Source: Breznakiella homolactica (GTDB lineage: Bacteria; Spirochaetota; Spirochaetia; Treponematales; Breznakiellaceae). Taken from it: a stretch of 64,000 nucleotides of DNA. A program made the translations under genes and the position numbers. The stretch covers positions 3,844,001-3,908,000 of the forward strand of contig NZ_CP067089.2 in NCBI RefSeq assembly GCF_016616095.2, read 5' to 3'. The notes under the pieces are model-generated. The model saw only the letters and a program-made list of their open reading frames with translations. It searched no databases and was not told the origin of the DNA. This document shows, piece by piece, positions 8,726 through 17,321 of the stretch (positions are counted from its first letter, which is position 1; every line of letters begins with the position of its first letter).

Positions 8726-9703
8726 ATGGGAAGGATTATTCCTGACAAGCAGACGTTATTTAAAGTAGCTGACCTGTACTACAACGCAGGTCTGACCCTC
8801 AGCGGAATTGCGAAACGTCTCGGCATTGGAACCATGACCGTTTCCCGGCTTTTGACAAAAGCCCGGGAAGTCGGGATCGTGCAGATTATTGTCAACAAAC
8901 CAATCGAAAGCTGTCCCGAACAGGAACTGGCCCTTAAAAAAAAGTACGGATTGAAGCATGCCCTGGTGATCAGGCTTTCCGGCGAACTGGACGCGGTCAT
9001 ACAGATTGCCCAGGCGGCGGCATTCCACCTTGACCAGATCCTCAAGGAGGACCTCGTTGTTGGTATCGGTATCGGAGGGACGACCGCGGCGCTGGTGGAG
9101 CAGCTTCCTGTCCGGACCATACCGGGTCTCCAGATTATCCAGCTTCTTGGCGGATTTGAAACCACCGGTTTTTTCAACTCCTACGATATTCTTCAGAACA
9201 TAAGCAGCAAGCTGGGCGCCACCGGTACCTATTTCCACGCTCCGGTATACGCCAAGGATGGTATTACCAGGGATATTCTGTACAAGGAGTTTTTCGCCCA
9301 TTCAAAACTCCACAACCTGCTGGCGCGGTGCAATGTTGCCGTACTGGGGATTGGTGTCGCCGACCGCAACTCCATTTACGTAAAAAGCGGCTTTATCCGG
9401 CCGGATGAGATGGATGAGATCACCGCGGCAGGCGGGGTCGGGGATGTTCTGGGGCAGTTCTTTGATGCCCGGGGAAACCTGGTAAATCACCCCATCAACC
9501 AGCGGTCTCTGGCGGTCCCCGCAGGGGAACTCAGCAAAATCGATGATGTAATTCTGCTGAGTGCGGGCCCGGCTAAGATTCCGGTCCTTACCGCGGCGCT
9601 GAAAATGAATTTCATTTCAACCATTATTACCGATTCAAATTCCGCGGCCGCCCTGCTGGAGGAACCCGCGCACCGGGGAGGTGCTGCCGCGAAAATACGA
9701 TAA
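8726..9703 (+). CDS. SorC-family sugar-binding transcriptional regulator
   Basis: 325 residues from the ATG at 8726, preceded by AGGTGG. The frame is open further upstream to 8591, but that region holds the promoter. The N-terminal helix-turn-helix (about residues 10-50) reads LYYNAGLTLSGIAKRLGIGT followed by MTVSRLLTKAREVG. The rest is the SorC effector domain, with GIGIGGTTAALVEQLP and a C-terminal LSAGPAKIPVLTAAL-type block. Members bind phosphorylated sugars or polyols and control adjacent catabolic genes. It sits first in an apparent operon with a sugar-type ABC importer and a cyclase-family enzyme, so it probably controls them. Confidence 0.9.
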   Translation: MGRIIPDKQTLFKVADLYYNAGLTLSGIAKRLGIGTMTVSRLLTKAREVGIVQIIVNKPIESCPEQELALKKKYGLKHALVIRLSGELDAVIQIAQAAAFHLDQILKEDLVVGIGIGGTTAALVEQLPVRTIPGLQIIQLLGGFETTGFFNSYDILQNISSKLGATGTYFHAPVYAKDGITRDILYKEFFAHSKLHNLLARCNVAVLGIGVADRNSIYVKSGFIRPDEMDEITAAGGVGDVLGQFFDARGNLVNHPINQRSLAVPAGELSKIDDVILLSAGPAKIPVLTAALKMNFISTIITDSNSAAALLEEPAHRGGAAAKIR

Positions 9704-9748
9704 TACCCGATTATTCGGATAATTTGTTTGTGACCAAAGGAGGTGACT

Positions 9749-11038
9749 ATGATGAAGAAACGGTTTTTTTTATTCGTAGCTTTGGTGGTGTTGTTCTGTA
9801 ATTCCTATGCTGCATTTGGCCAAGCTGCCGGGAGGGAAACTGTTATCAGGCTCCTGGTAAGTGCCGGGGGAAGCGGCAGGGCGTTCCAGGGGGGCGTTAA
9901 TCAGTTCAATGAACAGTTCAAAGGCCGGTACCGCGTGGAAGTCGATACCATCGCTTTTGAATCGCTGCTGGACAAGGCGATGACCCAGTTTATCGCGAGG
10001 AACGCGTCCTACGATGTTATCGGGATCAACAGTTCCTGGCAGAACCGGGTGGCGCGGTTTTTGGAACCCCTTGATTCGTATATCCGTCAGGGGAATGTCG
10101 ATGTAAATACCCTTTACGGATCGGCTTTGATGGAATCCTTCAAGTATGAAAGCAAGGTAATCGGACTGCCCATACGGATAGGAACGGATGTTCTGTTCTA
10201 CCGCAAGGATCTGCTGCAGGAAGCCGGTCTGGAAGTTCCCCAAACCCTGGATCAGCTGCGGGATGCCGCGCGCAAACTGACCATTGGCCCGGAACGGAAC
10301 CGGGAACGGTACGGCCTTTCCTTTACGGCCCAGTCGCCCTACTGGACCACAACGAATCTGGCTGATTTCCTTTTTATGTTCGGTGTGTACTTCCTTGATG
10401 AAAATGGAACCCAGGCTAATCCCGCTCTTCGGGGCCCGGTAACCGTAAAAATCCTAAACTTTATCAAATCCCTGCATGACGAACGGCTTATTCCCAATCC
10501 CCTGGAATGGACCTACGACGATAATATCGTCGCGCTCCAGCAGGGCAAGCTTGCCATGGCCTACGATGACTATATGCGGGGACCGCTGCTGGAGAATCCC
10601 GATGTATCCACCGTAGCCGGCAGAATGGCGTATTCCATGATGCCCAATGCCAAGGAAGGCCCCAATGAACCCCGGGCCCGGGGCGGATGGTGGATTCTGG
10701 GGGTTGATAAAAACTCCCGGAACAAACAGGCGGCGTTTGAGCTCGTTAAATTCCTGACCAGCTATGAAACGCAGCGGTATATGGCGGTCAATTGGGCGAA
10801 TGGGCCGACCGTCCTAAGCATGCTCACCCTGCCCGAATTCGTAAAAGCCAATCCCGCCGCCGGCGCGGCCCACCAGAACCTCTCGACCCTGGGACTCCGG
10901 GATCCTATTCCGGTGGCGCAGCGGCCCAATATCGAAAAGGTCGTCCATGATGAATTCCACCTTTTCATTCTGGGCAGAAAATCGGCTCAGGATGCGGCTA
11001 ATGCCATGTACAACGGGATAAATCAGCTGCTGCGGTAA
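9749..11038 (+). CDS. Extracellular solute-binding protein, family 1 (sugar ABC importer)
   Basis: About 429 residues from the ATG at 9749; the next codon is also ATG, and AGGAGG (9738-9743) fits either. A signal peptide of about 25 residues ends in AAFGQ with no lipobox Cys, so the protein should be soluble in the periplasm. Family features are VIRLLVSAGGSGRAFQGGV, the YDVIGINSSW segment, IGLPIRIGTDVLFYRKD, and WWILGVDKNSRNKQAAFELV near the C-terminus. The 45-base gap after the regulator suggests co-transcription. This is the ligand-capturing part of a CUT1-type importer, and both permeases follow. The sugar is unknown. Confidence 0.9.
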   Translation: MMKKRFFLFVALVVLFCNSYAAFGQAAGRETVIRLLVSAGGSGRAFQGGVNQFNEQFKGRYRVEVDTIAFESLLDKAMTQFIARNASYDVIGINSSWQNRVARFLEPLDSYIRQGNVDVNTLYGSALMESFKYESKVIGLPIRIGTDVLFYRKDLLQEAGLEVPQTLDQLRDAARKLTIGPERNRERYGLSFTAQSPYWTTTNLADFLFMFGVYFLDENGTQANPALRGPVTVKILNFIKSLHDERLIPNPLEWTYDDNIVALQQGKLAMAYDDYMRGPLLENPDVSTVAGRMAYSMMPNAKEGPNEPRARGGWWILGVDKNSRNKQAAFELVKFLTSYETQRYMAVNWANGPTVLSMLTLPEFVKANPAAGAAHQNLSTLGLRDPIPVAQRPNIEKVVHDEFHLFILGRKSAQDAANAMYNGINQLLR

Positions 11039-11100
11039 TTGTATTGAATCTTCCGGCCGGAAAATATCCGGCCGGATTATACGTAACATAGGATGGTATT

Positions 11101-12006
11101 ATGGTACAAACACGGAAACTGTCCTCCGGTATATACAAGCGTATATACCCGTATTTTTGGTTCACCCCTCTGATTCTGATCCTGGGATTTACGATTCTGT
11201 ATCCTTGGATATGGAGCCTCGGCCTCAGTTTTACCAAGTGGAATTTGTCGGAAGGGGATACTCCTGTTTTTATCGGTCTGAGAAATTATATCAATGTATT
11301 AACGGAACCGCTCTTTCTGCTTTCCCTGCGTCAGACCGCCTTGTTTATGGTAATAACCGTACCGGCCCAACTGCTGATCGGATTCGGTACGGCGCTGCTG
11401 CTCAATCAGAACGTCAAAGGCCGCGGCCTGTTCCTGTCGTGCATAATGCTTCCTTTTATGCTGACCCCCTCAATCGTCGGCCTGATCTGGAAGATCTTAC
11501 TCTCCGGGCAGTGGGGTGTCTTCAATTATTTTCTCAGCCTAGTCGGAATATACAATGTGGGCTGGCTTTCAAATCCCGACCTTTCAATGCTGACTATATC
11601 AATCATCGATGTCTGGCAGCACGCGCCCTGGGTTATGCTTGTCCTGTTCGCCGGTCTCCAGGCAATACCCAAGGAAATGTATGAAGCGGCGGAAATTGAC
11701 GGAGCCGGATACTGGCAATCCTTCCGGTACGTTACCATTCCGTTTTTAAGCAATCTCATCGGTATTGTCGTTTTGTTCCGGCTGATGTTTGCTCTCCGGA
11801 GCTTTGATGTGATTTATACCCTGTTCCGTTCCGGCGGGCCCGCCAATGCGGCGATGGTGCTCGGTGTCTATCTGTACGAGCAGTTCAGGCTAACCTGGGA
11901 AATCGGAAAATCCTCGGCAACGTCCTACATTATCCTTATCCTTACCCTTCTGTTCAGTGTGCCGCTTATAATCCGCATGTACCGGGAAAAAAAGGAAAAA
12001 ATATGA
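11101..12006 (+). CDS. Sugar ABC transporter permease (MalF/UgpA-like)
   Basis: 301 residues with six membrane segments and the BPD transport fold. The coupling motif is EAAEIDGAGYWQSFRYVTIP, the EAA loop that docks to the ATPase. AGGAT lies before the ATG. The stop overlaps the next permease start by four bases (ATGA), so the two are translationally coupled. With the binding protein it forms a CUT1-type importer. No ATP-binding gene is in the cluster, so an MsmK/UgpC-like ATPase shared between importers and encoded elsewhere is likely. Confidence 0.93.
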   Translation: MVQTRKLSSGIYKRIYPYFWFTPLILILGFTILYPWIWSLGLSFTKWNLSEGDTPVFIGLRNYINVLTEPLFLLSLRQTALFMVITVPAQLLIGFGTALLLNQNVKGRGLFLSCIMLPFMLTPSIVGLIWKILLSGQWGVFNYFLSLVGIYNVGWLSNPDLSMLTISIIDVWQHAPWVMLVLFAGLQAIPKEMYEAAEIDGAGYWQSFRYVTIPFLSNLIGIVVLFRLMFALRSFDVIYTLFRSGGPANAAMVLGVYLYEQFRLTWEIGKSSATSYIILILTLLFSVPLIIRMYREKKEKI

Positions 12007-12860
12007 AAGCTCCGAGTCTGATTCCCCGTTTTGTGAAACGGTCAATCTTATACTGTACGTTAATTCTCGTTTTAACCGCGGCGATATTCCCGATAGTCTG
12101 GGTTGTACTCACGTCAATTAAACCGCCGGCGTATACCTTCGCGATTCCTCCGAAATGGGTCTTTACTCCAACGTTTGAAAGCTACCGGCAGCTGTTTCTC
12201 GATGGCTTCGCCGCTCTTGGTGTTGATATCTGGCTCAATATGTCCAACAGCATCATTATTGGAGTTACCAGTACTGCAGCGACAGTTGTTATTTCCTGCT
12301 ATGCCGCGTACGGTTTGTCCCGTTTCCGGTTTCCCGGCCGCAATGCCATGGGGCTGCTCATCATAGCGACCCGGATGCTGCCGCCGGTAGGAACCATGAT
12401 TCCTTTTTTTCTGCTTATCAATTCTCTCGGCCTGCTTGATACACGGACCGCGCTGATTCTGGCGTATACGGGACTCAATATCCCCTTTGCCACCTGGATG
12501 CTCCGCGGTTTCTTTGATGAAGTTCCGAAGGAACTCGATGAGGCAGCGATGGTGGATGGCTGCAACCGGAACAGAATGCTCTGGCAGATCATCCTTCCTT
12601 TGATCGCGCCGGGACTGGCCGCGACAGCGGTATTTTCATTCCTGCTTTCTTGGAATGATTTTGCCCTAGCCCTGGTACTTACCAGCAGGAACGCGAAGAC
12701 CCTGCCGCTGATCGTAACATCCTTTATTACGGATGAGGGAATTTCCTGGGGGCCCATGAGCGCGGCGGCCACGGTGGTCTTGATTCCCCCGATAATACTC
12801 ATGCTCCTCACCCAGAAACACATCGCCAAAGGGCTGACCATGGGTGCGGTAAAGGGCTGA
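12003..12860 (+). CDS. Sugar ABC transporter permease (MalG/UgpE-like)
   Basis: 285 residues and six membrane segments. The EAA loop is LDEAAMVDGCNRNRMLWQII. The N-terminus has the family block PIVWVVLTSIKPPAYTF, and the C-terminus ends KHIAKGLTMGAVKG, the standard MalG-type ending. It overlaps the upstream permease by four bases. It is the second transmembrane subunit of the importer. Confidence 0.93.
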   Translation: MKAPSLIPRFVKRSILYCTLILVLTAAIFPIVWVVLTSIKPPAYTFAIPPKWVFTPTFESYRQLFLDGFAALGVDIWLNMSNSIIIGVTSTAATVVISCYAAYGLSRFRFPGRNAMGLLIIATRMLPPVGTMIPFFLLINSLGLLDTRTALILAYTGLNIPFATWMLRGFFDEVPKELDEAAMVDGCNRNRMLWQIILPLIAPGLAATAVFSFLLSWNDFALALVLTSRNAKTLPLIVTSFITDEGISWGPMSAAATVVLIPPIILMLLTQKHIAKGLTMGAVKG

Positions 12861-12921
12861 GAATCCATTAACCGGTACCATCGTTTACCGGATTCCAATA
12901 GCGCCAGAAGGAGGCAGTGCA

Positions 12922-14448
12922 ATGCTTAGAAGAAAGATTGACTTGTCAATCAGAGTAACCGCGAAGAATTATTATCAGCGGACGTTTCCGCCCCGGTTTC
13001 CCGATTTTGAGATAACCGGCCCGGAACGGGGCCGAGTGGTAATGCAGAATACCTGCCGGCTTGAACCGTACCATCTCGACGGCCATCCCGACGAAGTCTA
13101 TATGGACATTATTATGGGTCACAGTACGCCCCATACCCATGTGGATGTGTTTATGCACGATTGGTACACAATGTTTGAGGATATCCCGCGGGAATCAAGA
13201 TGGGTACAGCGGGATGTTTCCCAGCTTCCGACCCAGGAAATTATCGGAGAGGCCTCAATCATTGACATTTCCGACGTGCCCGCGGGGTCGCCCATTTCCC
13301 TGGGATTTTTTAAATCCCGGGCACAGCACATCCAGCGGGGGGATATGGTTTTCGTTAAGACCGGCCATGCCCAGCGGTATGAAGAAGCCAAAAAGACGGG
13401 AAAAACCCATCTCGATCTTTCAGTTATTACCCCGGAAATCGTGGAATGGCTGGCGGATGAGAAAAAAATGCGGGTATACGGCCACGACGCGGTGATCAAC
13501 GGCAATTTCAAATACTGGATGAAAAGCGAACAGGTATGTTACCGCAAAGGGGTCCTTATGATCGACCGGATGGCCCATCTGGACCGGGTAGAAGGGGGGA
13601 CCCGGGTATTCGCCAATGTCGGTATCTGCCTTAAAATGGCCGATGTCGACGACAGTCCCGCCCGGGTTACCGTGCTCCTGGGCTTGGATAATCTCGCGGA
13701 ACAGAAGGCCGTTGACCTCTACGATCCGGTATTGATATCCGCCAGCGAAGTTGAATCGGGGTATCCCTTTGAACGTTCCGAACCCTTTGAGCTCAAAGGC
13801 GACGTTATGAAACGCCTGCGGATCAAAAACTTCCATGTTCCCATGGCAGAATACGATATGGAAGAAGACGGCTGGTGCGGATTCAAAGCTTTTTCCAATC
13901 ATGTGGGTACCCATATTGTTATCCCCAGCCTTCCCATGGCGGGCCGTGAAATCCCGGCGGATAAACGATGGAACCTCTCCTGCGCGGATTCGAATAAACT
14001 TTTCGGGAGTACCTGTGTGGTCAATGCCTGGGCGGTGGGCCCGCGGCAGAATGTTACGGCAAAGATCCTGGAAAAATACGCATCCCACATCCGGGCAGGG
14101 GACATTGTTGTCCTCAGAACCGGGTTTACCGATGATTACTACCTTCGGGAAGATTTCCTTACGTATACCCCGGGCTTTGCGAAGGATGCCGTACAATGGC
14201 TCATTGACAAGGGCATAAAGATGCTTGTCACGGATACGGCTTCAATAGAACCCGCTCCCTATGCCGGCAGTCCTGTGGCAAAGGAAAACACCTGGGCTCT
14301 GTTCAGCAACGGAATTCCCGCGGTGCTCTGCGCCGCCGATATGTGGCGGCTCCAGCATCCCCGCTCACTGGCTTTTGTATCTCCCATGGCTCTTGCCGGA
14401 TTGAACGCGTCCCCGTGCCGGGTTCTTATTATTGAAGAATACAAATAG
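12922..14448 (+). CDS. Two-domain cyclase-family (kynurenine formamidase-like) protein
   Basis: 508 residues made of two cyclase-family (PF04199-type) domains in tandem. Single-domain members are about 210-260 residues and use the metal motif HxGTHxDxPxH. In the first domain the matching stretch is TPHTHVDVFMH: H73, D75 and H79 are kept, the first His is Thr69, and His71 replaces Gly. In the second domain HVGTHIVIPSL keeps H327 and H331 but has Val333 for Asp and Leu337 for the last His. The second domain may therefore be inactive or depend on the first. GGAGG stands before the ATG. The gene is last in the sugar-importer cluster, so I infer hydrolysis or cyclisation of a transported carbohydrate derivative; the substrate is unknown. 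Confidence 0.82.
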   Translation: MLRRKIDLSIRVTAKNYYQRTFPPRFPDFEITGPERGRVVMQNTCRLEPYHLDGHPDEVYMDIIMGHSTPHTHVDVFMHDWYTMFEDIPRESRWVQRDVSQLPTQEIIGEASIIDISDVPAGSPISLGFFKSRAQHIQRGDMVFVKTGHAQRYEEAKKTGKTHLDLSVITPEIVEWLADEKKMRVYGHDAVINGNFKYWMKSEQVCYRKGVLMIDRMAHLDRVEGGTRVFANVGICLKMADVDDSPARVTVLLGLDNLAEQKAVDLYDPVLISASEVESGYPFERSEPFELKGDVMKRLRIKNFHVPMAEYDMEEDGWCGFKAFSNHVGTHIVIPSLPMAGREIPADKRWNLSCADSNKLFGSTCVVNAWAVGPRQNVTAKILEKYASHIRAGDIVVLRTGFTDDYYLREDFLTYTPGFAKDAVQWLIDKGIKMLVTDTASIEPAPYAGSPVAKENTWALFSNGIPAVLCAADMWRLQHPRSLAFVSPMALAGLNASPCRVLIIEEYK

Positions 14449-14464
14449 AAACCCAAGATCAAGG

Positions 14465-14506
14465 GGGAACCGGTCCGGCCGATGGGACTTCCGGTTCCCT
14501 CTTTTT
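14465..14506 (+). terminator. Terminator after the cyclase gene
   Basis: GGGAACCGG (14465-14473) pairs with CCGGTTCCC (14491-14499) around a 17-base loop, followed by TCTTTTT. It closes the operon and overlaps the end of the convergent acetyltransferase gene. Confidence 0.7.
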
Positions 14507-14999
14507 ATTGCCCGCTGGTAGGATCGCGGACCGGAGCGGCTCCGGTCCCGGCATTTTTTTCCAGATAGATAAACCGCAGTCCCGGTTTTATTTCCTTTTC
14601 GGCAAACGGCCGGTAGCCCTGTTTTTCATACAGCCGCAGGTTTCCCGCGCTCTTGTCACCGGTAAAAAGTTCGTACCTTGGCTGAGGGCAGCGGGTTTCA
14701 ATGGCCGCCAGGAGCCGGGTTCCGGTTCCTCTGCCCTGGAAATCCGGGTGAACGATGAGCTTCCCGATATACAGCGTACCGTTTTCGGCATAAGCCCTGA
14801 CGGAGCCGATTATCTGCCCGCTTTCGTCCACTGCTTTCAGCACAATCCCTCTGCGGAATTCCGCCTCGAATTCCGGCAGTGTCTGCAGGAGCGGCGGGAT
14901 CGCGTAATCCCCGGCCAGTTCCGCTTCACTTTGAAACGCGCGGTACTGCAGTTCCAGAATCTCAGCCAAATCCCCGTTTTCTGCCTGCATAATTTCCAT
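14505..14999 (-). CDS. GNAT-family N-acetyltransferase
   Basis: 164 residues from the ATG at 14999, which has GGAG seven bases upstream; a longer start at 15023 lacks a good ribosome site. The acetyl-CoA motif is IVHPDFQGRGTGTRLLAAIE (V-x-P-x-x-Q/R-x-x-G-x-G/A). The C-terminus carries NLRLYEKQGYRPF, the usual GNAT beta-bulge and Y/F region. It is a single gene convergent with the sugar operon. The substrate cannot be inferred. Confidence 0.88.
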   Translation of the reverse strand: MEIMQAENGDLAEILELQYRAFQSEAELAGDYAIPPLLQTLPEFEAEFRRGIVLKAVDESGQIIGSVRAYAENGTLYIGKLIVHPDFQGRGTGTRLLAAIETRCPQPRYELFTGDKSAGNLRLYEKQGYRPFAEKEIKPGLRFIYLEKNAGTGAAPVRDPTSGQ

Positions 15000-15066
15000 G
15001 GCGGATCTCCGTACAAAATGCATGATAGGCTTCTACTTCCGATGCCGGTCATAGTATACTCCGGAT

Positions 15067-16020
15067 ATGAAACAATTTGTATTATTTCTCGCCGCGGCTC
15101 TCTGTCTCAGCGTAATTATTATGGCTGCCTTTGCCGGCGGTTTCGCTGCTTTTCCGCAATGGCTTTCGGCGGCGGACCCCTTTGTGGTTGTGCTGCTCTG
15201 GGCCGCGGGTTTTTCGCTGTGCTCCTTCGGTACGGGTATTGTTACCGGGGATTATTCCTGGGTAGACCGCCTCTGGAGCACCCTGCCGGTGGCCTTCGTC
15301 TGGTTCTACGCCTGGCGGGGCGGTTTCTCACCGGTTCTTCTGCCCGCCGCGGGGCTGATAACGCTCTGGGGCATCCGCCTGACCTGGAATTTCGCGAAAA
15401 AAGGCGGGTATACCGGCACCGAAGATTACCGGTGGAATATCCTCAGGGGCCGGATTACCAATCCCGTGTTATGGCAGGTTTTTAATCTGCTCTTTATTTC
15501 CTGTTTCCAGCTGGGATTGTTCACCCTTTTTACCTTTCCGGTGTACCGGATGGCGCTGGCGTCTTCCGGGAATCTTTCGCTGCCGTTTATCTGCGCCGCG
15601 GCTCTGGCCCTGGGTTTTCTCGGGTTCGAAACCCTCGCGGACCATCAGCAGTGGATTTTCCATGAAGCAAAACACGCCGCCGCCGGCGGGGCGGTTCCCG
15701 CCGGTCCTTTTGCGCGGGACATTCCCCGGGGATTCCTTTCCCATGGGCTGTATTCGGTAAGCCGCCATCCCAATTATTTCGGGGAACTCGGTTTCTGGTG
15801 GTCCGTCTGGCTCATGGCTTTTTCCCTGTACGGCGCCCCGGTGCAGAGCGGCATCTTCGGCCCCCTGTGTCTTACGGCACTTTTTATCGGGTCCACGGTT
15901 TTTACCGAAAGCCTCAGTTCGGCCAAATACCCGGAGTACAAAAAGTATCAGGCTTCCGTAAGTCCAATTATCCCCTGGTTTCCCCGAAAGGGCGGTCCGG
16001 ATACGGAAAAACCGGAATGA
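15067..16020 (+). CDS. DUF1295 family membrane protein (paralogue 2)
   Basis: 317 residues and about seven membrane segments. Family features are WVDRLWSTLPVAFVWFYAW, LTWNFAKKGGYTGTEDYRW and SRHPNYFGELGFWWSVWL. This member resembles the canonical DUF1295 proteins more closely than the one at 3290-4177. No Shine-Dalgarno sequence is visible: the start is preceded by TATACT-CCGGAT-ATG, with the -10-like hexamer six bases before the ATG. The enzymatic reaction is not known to me. Confidence 0.87.
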   Translation: MKQFVLFLAAALCLSVIIMAAFAGGFAAFPQWLSAADPFVVVLLWAAGFSLCSFGTGIVTGDYSWVDRLWSTLPVAFVWFYAWRGGFSPVLLPAAGLITLWGIRLTWNFAKKGGYTGTEDYRWNILRGRITNPVLWQVFNLLFISCFQLGLFTLFTFPVYRMALASSGNLSLPFICAAALALGFLGFETLADHQQWIFHEAKHAAAGGAVPAGPFARDIPRGFLSHGLYSVSRHPNYFGELGFWWSVWLMAFSLYGAPVQSGIFGPLCLTALFIGSTVFTESLSSAKYPEYKKYQASVSPIIPWFPRKGGPDTEKPE

Positions 16021-16284
16021 GCCGCAGGGCCATGTCTTTCGGCCCCGCGGAACCGTTTCTCCCCGGGTGCTTTCCGGCTTGGGAGGCTTTGTGTTTCCCT
16101 TCCCTCTTGACCTTTTTTCCATGAATAGGTATTATAAAATCCCATTGTGCAGTTTTGCGGAATCATTACGTATGGTTGCCGTTTAATATATGTATGTTTT
16201 TTATGACTCCGAGACAATAGACAGGGGTCTTTATATGCTTCGTCGGGTGCTGACGGCGTATATTAACAAGGGAGTTTTTAGCTC
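16021..16284. other. Leader region before rpsL
   Basis: 264 bp without a convincing gene. The distal half is AT-rich (TTTAATATATGTATG near 16181) and should contain the promoter of the ribosomal block, but I could not fix a -35/-10 pair with good spacing. Confidence 0.4.
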
Positions 16285-16659
16285 ATGCCTACAATCAATC
16301 AGCTGGTTCGTTTCGGGCGGCAGAAGATTACGTCGAAAACGAAATCACCGGCTCTTCAGTCCTGTCCTCAGAAGCGCGGGGTGTGTACCCGTGTTATGAC
16401 CGTAACTCCGAAGAAGCCGAATTCGGCTCTCCGGAAGGTTGCCCGTGTCCGTCTTTCCCATGGTACTGAAGTGACCGCGTATATTCCCGGTATCGGCCAT
16501 AACCTGCAGGAGCACTCGGTGGTGCTCGTCCGCGGCGGCCGTGTTAAGGATCTTCCCGGTGTGCGTTACCACATCATCCGGGGTGCGAAAGATACCCTTG
16601 GCGTGGAAGACCGCCGGCGGGGCCGTTCCAAATACGGCGCCAAACGGCCTAAGGCATAA
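16285..16659 (+). CDS. rpsL: 30S ribosomal protein S12
   Basis: 124 residues beginning [20 protein letters not shown], with the near-invariant [17 protein letters not shown] and the [15 protein letters not shown] loop. S12 lines the decoding centre. The lysines classically altered in streptomycin resistance (in TPKKPNS and in GRVKDLPG) are the wild-type residues. GGGAG precedes the ATG. It is the first gene of the ribosomal block. Confidence 0.98.
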   Translation: MPTINQLVRFGRQKITSKTKSPALQSCPQKRGVCTRVMTVTPKKPNSALRKVARVRLSHGTEVTAYIPGIGHNLQEHSVVLVRGGRVKDLPGVRYHIIRGAKDTLGVEDRRRGRSKYGAKRPKA

Positions 16660-16671
16660 GGGAGGTCTATC

Positions 16672-17142
16672 GTGGGACGCAAAAAGAAAACCGTGGACCG
16701 GGGTATTCTCCCGGATCCTAAATATAACAGCGTGGTGCTTTCCAAATTCGTCAACCGGATGATGTGGGAAGGCAAGCGTTCTGTGGCGCTCCGCATTGTT
16801 CATGACGCCCTGGGGGTGCTCCAGACCAAGTCCGATAAGGAACCTCTGGAAGTTTTCCTCAAGGCTATCGACAATGTAAAGCCGGTGGTGGAAGTAAAAT
16901 CCCGGCGTGTCGGCGGCGCGACCTACCAGGTTCCGGTGGAAATCCGGGAATCCCGGCGGGAAGCCCTGGGGATGCGCTGGCTTATCAATGCCGCCCGTGC
17001 CCGGTCCGGCCATGAAATGAGCGAACGCCTCGCGGCGGAACTCATGGACGCTTTCAATAATACCGGTACGGCCTTCAAAAAGAAGGAAGATACCCATAAA
17101 ATGGCCGAGGCCAACAAGGCTTTCGCCCATTACCGGTGGTAG
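16672..17142 (+). CDS. rpsG: 30S ribosomal protein S7
   Basis: 156 residues, the common bacterial length, starting at GTG with GGGAGG upstream. It carries the S7 signatures [20 protein letters not shown] and [16 protein letters not shown]7 nucleates the 3' domain of 16S rRNA. The stop codon is followed at once by the first of five hairpins. Confidence 0.98.
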   Translation: MGRKKKTVDRGILPDPKYNSVVLSKFVNRMMWEGKRSVALRIVHDALGVLQTKSDKEPLEVFLKAIDNVKPVVEVKSRRVGGATYQVPVEIRESRREALGMRWLINAARARSGHEMSERLAAELMDAFNNTGTAFKKKEDTHKMAEANKAFAHYRW

Positions 17143-17319
17143 GAGACAAAAACCAGCGGTTTTTGTCTCTCGCAGAAAATGATTATTGATATAATTATTT
17201 TCTGCAGCCGTCACTGCCGGAAGCCGGATAAACCGGATGCGGCAGTGCAATAAGGCTGGAGTTTCAGTTTCCAGAAACTGAAACTCCGTAAATAGTTTTT
17301 TCTGAAAGAAAAAACTATT
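17143..17319. repeat. Cluster of five inverted-repeat hairpins between rpsG and tuf
   Basis: Five hairpins follow one another. (1) 17143-17169: arm GAGACAAAAACC, loop AGC. (2) 17172-17205: arm GCAGAAAATGATTAT with one G-T pair, loop TGAT. (3) 17212-17247: arm CACTGCCG enclosing a smaller CCGG/CCGG stem. (4) 17258-17287: 14-base arm GGAGTTTCAGTTTC, effective loop CCAG. (5) 17291-17319: 13-base arm AATAGTTTTTTCT, loop GAA. Hairpins 1 and 5 are perfect over 12 and 13 bp with three-base loops. Apart from hairpin 5, whose right arm has six A, they lack terminator tails. Hairpin 1 shares its core with one after 16S, and 4 shares GGAGTTT with hairpins at other loci. Confidence 0.9.
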
Positions 17320-17321
17320 CA

